Shown here: one piece after another, positions 55,374 to 64,000 of the stretch
How positions within the stretch are numbered: the first letter of the stretch is position 1
Layout: every line of letters begins with the position of its first letter
Assembly (NCBI GenBank): GCA_048013815.1
Contig: CM106586.1
Location: 2,418,001 to 2,482,000, forward strand
From: Setoptus koraiensis
Taxonomy: Eukaryota > Arthropoda
DNA: 64,000 nucleotides
Direction: 5' to 3'
Made by a program: the position numbers and the translations under genes
The notes under the pieces: generated by a model
What the model was told of the DNA's origin: nothing
Database searches by the model: none
Seen by the model: only the letters and a program-made list of their open reading frames with translations

Positions 55374-56042
55374 ATGGCATCTATGGGCGGAGATGACGCT
55401 AAAGCAGAGCCATCGGGTGACACACCTTCAAGTGACTATATTAAATTGAAAGTTGTCAGCCAGGACGGAACCGAGATACATTTCAGGGTAAAATATGGTA
55501 CTGAGATGAAAAAAATCAAAAAGAGCTACTCAGATAGAGTTGGTGTACCCATACAATCATTGAGATTTTTATTCGATGGAAAACGAATTGATGACACAGA
55601 CACACCAAAGCTTCTCGAAATGGAAAACGAGGACACCATAGAAGTATTCCAGGAACAGCAAGGAGGTACCGCTTCATCATCATTTCACCGGCTAAGATTC
55701 CTGATGAAATTAAATCACGAGACTGTTACGATCGAATTGAAGAACGGTTGTATTATAACTGGAACCATTATCGGTGTAGATATCGCCATGAACACACATT
55801 TGAAAACTGTCAAAATGATTCCATCTAGAGGTGCCGCTCCCATACAATTGGACGGGCTTTCTATTAGAGGAAACAATATAAGATATTATATTCTACCAGA
55901 GGCTTTGGCTCTTGGACCTCTGCTCGTCGATGAAACCCCCAAACCAAAACCAAAAAATCGTGAAACAGTGAGAGGGGCTACTCGCGGCAGAGCGCGTGGA
56001 GGCCGTTTAGGAGGAAGAGGCCGAGGTGGTCAGAAGCCTTAA
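55374..56042 (+). CDS. SUMO-SNRPD1: SUMO-SmD1 fusion: SUMO precursor fused in frame to spliceosomal SmD1
   Basis: One intronless 222-codon frame. Residues 20-98 are a full [58 protein letters not shown], ending EQQGG, with the diglycine at 97-98 (55662-55667). The next residue is Thr99. Residues 104-222 are SmD1: [18 protein letters not shown] (Sm1), [31 protein letters not shown] (Sm2), [12 protein letters not shown], then an RG-rich tail of the kind PRMT5 methylates and SMN binds. SmD1's usual initiator Met is absent: five linker residues (TASSS) follow the diglycine, then the SmD1 sequence aligns from its second or third residue. By family knowledge, SENP/Ulp1 proteases cut after the diglycine, which would free mature SUMO and an SmD1 with N-terminal Thr. 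No intron or second start fits the junction. The fusion itself is read directly; co-release is inference. Confidence 0.95.
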   Translation: MASMGGDDAKAEPSGDTPSSDYIKLKVVSQDGTEIHFRVKYGTEMKKIKKSYSDRVGVPIQSLRFLFDGKRIDDTDTPKLLEMENEDTIEVFQEQQGGTASSSFHRLRFLMKLNHETVTIELKNGCIITGTIIGVDIAMNTHLKTVKMIPSRGAAPIQLDGLSIRGNNIRYYILPEALALGPLLVDETPKPKPKNRETVRGATRGRARGGRLGGRGRGGQKP

Positions 56043-56101
56043 ACCTGGCAAATTATTGTAATAACAAAAATAATATGTGTGCATATGATGATACAAAAAC
56101 T

Positions 56102-59100
56102 TCAAGGCAACGCTACGTTGACTGTCTTCTTCGAAGGGGCCTGTTGTACACTATTCGAATCATAATGTTGGTACACTGCATGCTGTTGCTGGTTAATATG
56201 ATTAGAACCATTCTTAAATTGCTGTCGTTGCTGATGTTGTTGTTGGTTAGCAATCAAGTGTCGCAAATTACTCTGGCCTCGCTGGACACCTCCACCATTG
56301 TTGAGTTTATGTTGACCATTTGGGCGTCCATTAGAAGCGTTTGCATGACAATTTGGAGGTACACCAACGATCAAATGATACGTTCCTAAGGTTGAACAAT
56401 CGCTGTTTGTATAATCACTGGATGAATCATCTACAGAGGACATCTTTTCATGAAATTGAGATCTCTGTCTCAAAAGGACAAATACCGCTGAGCAAACAGC
56501 TAGGGTTAACAAAATCAATGATACAGTTATTCCAAAAAGGAATCTTGTTGTTGTAAAACATATTGTAGAGCTGTAGTCTTTGTATATCTGTTGAACATTT
56601 GGTGAAGGTTGTTCTCGATGATATGCAGCATGCTTGATTGATCTGTTTAGGCTTGTCTCGTTATTATACGATCCATTAACAACAGACTCATACAATGCGG
56701 CCAAGGTGTCATTGGGGTTCGCTATCAGACTAAATGCAACATCACCTATGATAGAGATATTGAAAAAGGAGTGAAAAATCAATATCAAGCTATAGTTTGT
56801 CATGCGTCAAAAAAGAACAAGAATTAGTTAGCTTGCTCCGATGATAGTTACCTGGACTGACTACTTGAATTGTTTTCATGGTTCTAACATTAGTAGATTC
56901 ATTGATATAGTCCGAGCCACTCTGACGTCGTTTTCTTTCTGACCTTTTGTTTTCATTCGGTGTTTTCGTTTTAGAGGTCGCAATGCTCTCATCAGATCTC
57001 ATAGATCTAGGCATGGCTTTAGCCATAATCAGATTCTTTTTATTATCGGATGCGACGCCTACATTATCGAATTCTCCTTGCCTGCTTGTGTAGGTATTGT
57101 GAGAGGAAATCAAATTTGCCTGGTGCTGTTGAGGTAACATTGGGATATTGTTTTTTAGCATGGTAGAATAAGGAGATCCAGTGTGTAGGCTTGGGGTGTT
57201 TGACACAACTTGGTGTTGTTGACGTGAATTCGGTGGCTGTATATTCGCATATAGCAATTGCGGTTTTGAATATTGTTTTGACACTTGGTGTATTGGACTG
57301 GTGGCTTGGCTATTATGCAACAAATGTGGCGGTAGAGCGCCTCCAGATGAGGCAGGTGAGCTTCCGGCGACCATTGATGTATCTAGCTTGACCTGAGCTC
57401 TACCTTGATTCTCATCCATTTTGATGGTGGTCTGTATTCCTGATGAGGCTTGTTCACTCAAAACTGGTCCAGTGCTGATGGCCATACCGTGGTGATGATG
57501 ATAGGATTGACCTGTCATAGAAGAAGGTAAAGGCTCCTTATGGGACACAATTTCTGTACCCGATGCGACGTAATCGCCGGCCCCTTGGCCCGCACCTCCC
57601 GCGATAGCCGTAGCTGAGCCAACACTTTCTGGTGAGCAAGCAGGCTCAGGACATTCGTGACGGCATACTTGAATTACACATTGGAAATGGACATTCATAG
57701 AATCCGGAAATTTGAATGCTTGGAAATAGGCATAGGACACCACTGTAGCTTGTGGTCCAAAGTTGCGGACTTTCAGGAATTTGGCCATGATCTTTGGTCG
57801 AGCCACGCAACCATACTCATCAACCAGTTGGATAGGCTGGTGTTTGTTATTTCCATCATGTGCTACACAGTTTCTGACCAACATATCAAATTTGTTTTCA
57901 TCGTCTTTAATAGCTAATACCATCGTCATAGTCTGACCTATCTTGACTATTCCGGCGACTTCCGATTGCCATGGACCTGTTTTTAGTTTTTTAGCATTAT
58001 AAAAGGATCTTGGTAAATATACTGAATTTCCCATGATTTAATCAATTCAATTTGTTCACCAGAGGCTTACCTTTCCCCACTTGGATCTGCATCCAGCATT
58101 GAATATTGTCGCCAAGGAAATTAGCTGTTACAGCATCCAACATTTCCACATTGTAAGGCCTAAAAGTTACTGATTTCTCATAGTAATCATACCAAGTGCA
58201 ACGTAGCTTTCTTGCTTGATCCCAGATTTCCTGCACTTGAGGATCATACTGAATAATAATTGTATTCTCAATATATAAACCATTGGGTTGTCCCTGATTG
58301 GCTGCACCTACTCCCGTCAATTGATTATTAACACCGTTTGGATAAGTATTACCGGATGCATCACTACTAGTCATTCCACATTGACCCAGATGGATGTCGA
58401 AATTGACCGAAGTTTGACCACTATTTGGCGGTAAATGAACGCATTTTGTGTCACCTGATTGAGAGATAAAAAGAACATACAATGATGAATTTGAATCTAT
58501 TGTACATATGCTAGTTTGGTTGATGGATCATCATTTCTATCTCATCGTGTCACAATCTCATGAAAATCTTTAATTAGGCGCGTACTCGCCCTCGCACCTT
58601 CTTGCTAATGAGGAGTCGATCCAATGACAAAGGTCATCGCAATGACTGTTTGAGTTGGCCTAGTTTTATGAGAAGACAGCGACGTCGACTGTGGACGTTG
58701 TTTTGTTGTTTCAAATCATATCTTTGACCAACTTCACAATCGTAACATTTTTGAGGTATGCGAGAGATATCACGAAAATTGAGATGAAAAGTAGGTTAAG
58801 CAAATAAACTACTTGTTAGCAGATTAGATGAATGAATCTATCTTAGCCTTGCATCCATCTATATCAATTTCATTTAAGTGTTTCCTATGATCTTGAGAAA
58901 GGTTTATACAACATTTGTGAATGTCTACAACGTCATCCTTTCAAGAACTATGTCAGCAGTTGCTCCATGACGATATCAGTCGCTGTTCTGTCACGAATGT
59001 CACCGATTCCAGTTTATATATAATAGACAAATATCCATGCCTATATTATATATACTGTTTACATGAATCCACCGTTCCATTTGAATTGTCTGCTTCATTG

Positions 59101-59122
59101 CTCCAGTGTGTGTTTAGCGAGG

Positions 59123-59159
<37 letters not shown>

Positions 59160-61582
59160 AGGTTATTATACTATACAGGAACAACTCATTATTAGCAACA
59201 ATCGACTTTCAAGAGCTTCTACATTCCGAGATATCTCGGCTATGTCGTAACAAGTGGCACTTGTATGCGCATTGTCATCGATGTGCCAAAAATTTAGCCA
59301 GCTATTTGTGACAATCGGACAACCAGGATAGTAAAAATGTCCACACACTAATTTATGAGCCGCCCCTTTCTCTCTTTCGTGCGGCCCTCAATGTTTCGCT
59401 CGAGCTCTTTCTCCATCTCTCTTTCATCTGTCAAACGCAACGGCAATCTCGGAGATATTGAGAGACTAGTTATCGCTCATGTCTCCTGTGTGGTATCTTA
59501 AGTATACAGTTTTCAACAGAGTAGTCAACATGCAATCTCAAAAATGTTTCTGCGAATCAACTGGGTGCGGCAAACAGTCTCCACTCTATCCTTCGGCCTG
59601 TCTACTTTTCTCTTCACCTTAAACTTGGCGCATGAATGTGTGAGTCGTTCTCCATCTACATATCCCAGTCCCAAATATGTTTGCATGGTGAGAGACGAAG
59701 TGACGGCTTCATTGCTACTTATACCTGGTCGTTGCTGAATAGTAAATACTATAAAATCACCATGCACATCACCATAGATACAACTGTGCTTCATCTCAAC
59801 ATTTTTATTGTAGAAAATCCACATTCCCAATAATCTATACCAAATAAATGGTGTATGTGTGTGTGTATGCGTCTCTCACCTATCTGCTTAATTACCTATC
59901 GTATTGTAAGTGTTGTGCAGTCTGGTAATGGTTAACTGTTCGCTTAGTCTTGAGCTGCAGGCAACGAAAACCGCTAAGCTAGTTCTTATTCTTTTCTTTT
60001 TCTGTGAGCATATTCGTGACAATCACTAAAAGAATCTAACTATTCTGGCCTAATTTCACCGAAAATTTCTTCGCATTCACTCAAAGTGCAACGTGATCTA
60101 CACATGCTAGTATAATGCTAGATAGCTATGAAAGTAGTTGGAATGCATTCCTCTAATTATCGATAAAATTCGCTAGCGCCACACATCTATTGGTTATTTC
60201 GAATCGAAATTGATGCAAGATTCGTCGAACGGGCCAGATGATTGATTTGGTTCGTCTACTTACTGTAGTGTCCTTTGGTAAAAACCAATCCATAGAACGG
60301 TTTATCGAAAACAATATTGACCTGGAAAGTAAGATAATAGTAATATTTCATAACCATTTATTAAAGTATAAGTTCACAAATCGAGAACTGTATTCAGTTT
60401 CGTAGTCTTCATTGTCATGCTTATACTTACGGTCATATGATTCTTTTCACACTTTACATTCAAAGCTCGTATGTGCGGCAAGTCTGATCTGACCAATGGC
60501 CAGTTACCTGCGTCCGCTTCAGGTGCAGAGGAAACACTGCTAACTGCACCGCTTTGTTGTGTCATAGGACCACCGACATCACCACTTGTCGCTTGTGATG
60601 CTAGAGCTCCTGTGGAAGCTCCTGCCGAACTAGTATATATGTTGCTTTCTACTGAGTTTGGGACAGGTGCGCTATTAGGATCAATGTAAACATGATTTTC
60701 GCTTCCACTATGAATCTGATGTTGATGATTAATTGTTTGATGTGTTTGCGGATGATGATGAATACCTTGCACATGACCGAGCACCGGATGACCAGATGTA
60801 GTCATATATTGTTGTCTATTGTGGCTGTTAGCCACCTGGTGATAAATATTGGGCCCTTGTGATGCTGTTAAATAAGTTCTATGTTCGGCGGGCATGTTCG
60901 TGGATTCTTCTTCTTGTAGATCTTGTTTACTGTCTATCTCTTTGGCATTGATTACTGACATAAACAGGTTAGATGTAGCAGCTAATATAATTATTAATAT
61001 CATGTTGGACATGTGTTTTATACTTGGATATTTGCTTTTGTTGTGGACTAGTGGTACAAAACTTGTGAATATTTTGTTGCTTTTGTTACAATTCAATGAT
61101 GGTGATAATGCTTCCAATTTGGCGCTATCTTGTATCCGCTGAGTGCGAACAATTTTAGGCGCATTTTCACGGTCATGATCTTGTGAGGATTCTTGTGCTG
61201 AACAAGTCGTGCCTGTGATCTTCTTTTGCCTTCTTTGTGCTTCATTATATCCACGACTTCCTTTACCATCATCAGCAGCGTAACTTTCTACCGAGCTCGT
61301 ACAGTCTTTGTTGTGCTGATGTCCGCTCTTTATTGGGTTATCCATCATGTAATCCACTACTTGACCACTTCTAGTTGATATAGCCACAGTCGATTCGGCT
61401 GATATTGCAACCGTTATATAACCGCCGATAATTGTATTGCGAGGACTTTTTTCAACATTACAGTCAACTTCATGGAGCCGGTTATCTCTTTCACGAGGCA
61501 TGCTATTGTTGTCGTTGTCGTTATTGGCGCGATTCGTTAATATACTAGTATTTGCACAAATCTTTTTGGATTTCGTCGTCAT
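56102..61582 (-). CDS. Zona pellucida (ZP) domain membrane protein, dusky/miniature-like
   Basis: Five exons on the minus strand: 60431-61582, 60264-60321, 58071-58454, 56852-57976 and 56102-56745. All phases agree, giving up to 1120 aa. The ZP domain starts near residue 373 (LNVKCEKNHMT-VNIVFDKPFYGLVF) and continues GHYSDTKCVHLPPNSG, IQVGKGPWQSEVAGIVKIGQ, DDENKFDMLVRNCVAHDG, YGCVARPKIM, FKFPDSMNVHFQCVIQVCR and CPEPAC. A furin-type site RKRRQS (879-884) precedes one transmembrane helix (about 974-998) and a Gln/Asn-rich cytoplasmic tail. In flies such proteins shape the apical extracellular matrix and cuticle. Oddity: 190 codons precede the hydrophobic signal-like segment (MILIIILAATSNLFM, from 194), so translation may really start at Met191 or Met194. 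Confidence 0.9.
58455..60263 (-). other. 1.8-kb intron of the ZP gene
   Basis: Far longer than the other introns in the window. Bounded by GTAAGT (at 60263) and an AG just before 58454. It contains a (CT)n run at 59126-59157 and no recognised nested gene. Confidence 0.7.
59126..59157. repeat. (CT)n microsatellite
   Basis: A pure CT run inside the long ZP-gene intron. Confidence 0.95.
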
Positions 61583-64000
61583 TATAAATTACCCAAGTAT
61601 ATTGGTAGTGCAAAGAGCAAACACACGCACACACTAATAGTTTTGTAGGTGCTTATAGGCTTCACGTTGTGGCGTATTGTGTCGCACTCTCAACTTGAAT
61701 AGTGGATCTGTTACTCACGATAGAAAATGCCAACAGCATTCTATTCCATTTATTCTAGCCAGTTCAAGTTCAATTATTCACCTCATTTATTCACTTGTGT
61801 ATTTGAGTAAACATAATTAACCTATATGTTGGAGTGTTGTATTGGAGTCTCTTGATAACAAGTATGCCACTACTGATGATGTTGGCGTCGTAAAATAGTC
61901 ACGATTTTGCTAATGTCGTTTATATTGCTAATATTATATAAACTAGACTCTTTGTCCTCTTCTCCTGTGGCTTGTTGTCCTTCGCTGGCTCTATCCTTTA
62001 TCCCAGTGTCCGGCGTAGATCAAATGATATAGAGGGAGATGGTAAATATTTCACGTTAATTGAATGCTTGAATAAGTAATATTTCTCTGATAAATTTGTC
62101 TCGACAATCCATTTCGATCAAATACAATGTATCAAGGAAGAACGCATCTGCTCGAATATATAGTTATGGGTATGGGACGTGGGGGAAGGGAAAGTCTAGA
62201 GGAATAGAGAAAAAAAACGAATATTTGGCGCGCTCTATACCTCACAACTAGTGTGTGCCTCGTCCAAACACCTTCCCCCCCCCCCTTGTGTACACGCTGC
62301 AATGAGCGGTTATTGCACATAACAGTTGATAATTGGGTTAATCTACCATCATCGACATGCAATACATCGAGGCAGCAATAAGAAGATCCATTTCAATTAA
62401 CACGATTCTCGGGATTTGATCCACTTTCATCGACAACCGTGCATACCACCTTGCTGCTGATATACGGCATAACACATATTTGTTTGTATTGTCAGATTTT
62501 CATTTTCAAGTTTGCATTTACAATTACATTCGCAATCATGCAAGACATAGGAAAGTTATTTTTTCCAGTTATTATTACTCTCGGCTCAGATGTATATCAC
62601 ATGACGGCGCGAAACAAACAACAACCTCTACTTCGAGCGCTAGTTGCAATATATGTAACTATCGATGATTATCTAAGGCAAAAGTCGTGACCGTGACCAT
62701 GGTATCAATGATGTTAGCTCAGCAGCGGATTATTTCAACAAAAAACACATACACTCACACACAATGGCTTTCATGGGAGAATTTGTATCGGCCAAGACCA
62801 CCTCTGTCCATACATCATGTGGACTAATTTTATTGGTCATGCCATAAGGTGACTTGTTTTTGTTCATCACAAATATCTACGACAAGATAGATTATATTTG
62901 CATAAGTTAACTTATTGATGCTCTATTACAATCCGTATGGATAACAATAACAAATTCAGACGCACATGTGTTTCACCTTCATCAAAGGGTACTTGCGTCA
63001 TGTAATGTCCAGAGTTATAATAATGCTGCTGCTGTTTTCTAATCTTGCCCGAAAGAATGGTATCATAAAGTATGGTACAATAGTTTTGTTTGACAGCCAA
63101 CTAGCGAAAATGCTAAATATAATCACAACCCACACATGAATGTAAGGTATTAAGCATGCACATTAGGCACAGCATGTTAAAGTTGACAGTGTGTATTATA
63201 TAACATGCAAAGAAAGAAGTGTTTGTTCTTTGCTTTTCTTCAAGTGGATAAGCCAATGTTAAGTCAACAACAACAGGAGCATTATTTCTTTATAATTATG
63301 ATTTACAATAATGATGATGCTAGAAAACTAACGAACAACAGGTTCATAGCAAGGCTCAGCGATACAACGCATATAAACACACTCTGGCAAACCGACAATA
63401 CTGTATATACGATGTACAATTTTACAATTGCATGATTGTGTTGCTGTTAGACCACGATACAAAATAGCATCTAAGACAAGATTAGATAAACAACAAGAAA
63501 AGGAAAGGATACCATTGACGAAGGTATCAAGAATTTAAATTAAATGTCCATTTTTGCGTGCAATTGGCAATGTTACATTGCTCACTTTTGCATTAGGTCA
63601 GTAGAGAAAAAACTACCGAATAGTGGTAGTAGGTAGATCAGTCGAGAAAGTTGCAATTTACTATTTGAGAACGGAGGTATTCGGACACATTTGCAGAATA
63701 GAAAACTGAACAACTTATGGCAACATTACCTGCCGACATCACAAAGTTTCAGTCATGTCAACCAACCAGTAGTAAGTTGTTGATGCATAAAAAATAGCTC
63801 TTGAGCGACAGATAGCGTTCACTATTGCTCGTTGTTGGAAGTCATAAATAGCAGCACTTGTGATTAATAATTGCTGAGTAGTCACTGGGCCACTTGATTG
63901 TTTTATTGTCTTTTGGGCAGTTTACTGTGCACTTTGAGAGTATATATTAGCAATCTCATTGTGGCAGCATCTATCTTCTTTGGAACTGGAACTAGACCAG
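61583..64000. other. Upstream region of the ZP gene to the window edge
   Basis: No accepted gene. It holds a C9-10 run near 62276-62285, an exon-like open stretch at 62977-63100 (-) and AT-rich DNA. Upstream untranslated exons of the ZP gene could lie here but cannot be shown. Confidence 0.4.
62977..63100 (-). other. Exon-like open stretch, unassigned
   Basis: On the minus strand, an AG at 63102-63101 precedes a frame reading LAVKQNYCTILYDTIL...YNSGHYMTQVPFDE up to a GAAG/GTGAAA donor-like site at 62976. No ATG, no matching partner exon and no family recognised. It may be an internal exon of a gene extending beyond the window, or chance. Confidence 0.2.

Noticed and set aside
1-64000. tRNA, rRNA, CRISPR and virus-like elements
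   Set aside because: No B-box plus A-box pair, no rRNA-like block, no spaced direct-repeat array and no reverse transcriptase, integrase, capsid or envelope region was recognised by eye. A dedicated scan could still find small RNAs.

Overview
The window looks like nuclear DNA of an arthropod, most plausibly a chelicerate such as a mite. Introns are short (about 90-175 bp, GT..AG). The genes are metazoan (CLUH, kainate-type glutamate receptor, MAX, GALNT, RBM34, TMCO4), and there is a cuticle-type ZP-domain protein of the dusky/miniature kind known from ecdysozoans. The organism call is inference from gene content. No bacterial operons, tRNA, rRNA or CRISPR were seen, and no retrovirus-like or Polinton-like copy was recognised.

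Layout. 1-4652 (+): the last two exons of CLUH, then a two-exon kainate-type receptor starting only about 55 bp after the CLUH poly(A) signal. 6147-8531 (-): a long protein with two Ras-association domains. 8532-19985: about 11 kb with no convincing gene, holding simple repeats, perfect short hairpins and one weak pseudogene candidate. 19986-24766 (+): a single-exon receptor with three mannose-6-phosphate-receptor (CIMR) repeats, then a three-exon TMCO4. 25272-26588 (-): an unrecognised single-pass membrane protein. 28390-29075 (-): a decayed M13 (neprilysin-like) peptidase. 31432-34753: MAX (+) converging on a polypeptide GalNAc-transferase (-). 34754-46271: a second 11-kb gene-free stretch with GC-richer islands, hairpins and tandem repeats. 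46272-47168 (-): RBM34. 48805-53130 (-): a tandem pair of secreted cysteine-containing paralogs. 54417-55056 (-): an internally deleted TRRAP pseudogene. 55374-56042 (+): a SUMO-SmD1 fusion. 56102-61582 (-): a five-exon ZP-domain membrane protein. 61583-64000: no firm gene.

The most exciting item is 55374-56042. One uninterrupted 222-codon frame encodes a complete SUMO ending in its diglycine, followed directly by SmD1, a core spliceosomal Sm protein. SmD1's own start methionine is gone. The arrangement copies the logic of ubiquitin-ribosomal protein fusions: the SUMO maturation protease would release SUMO and SmD1 in equal amounts. I know of no described SUMO-Sm fusion.

Other points of note are two pseudogenes of host genes (TRRAP, M13 peptidase), a class of short nearly perfect hairpins confined to gene-free DNA, and the secreted paralog pair that differs by one intron.
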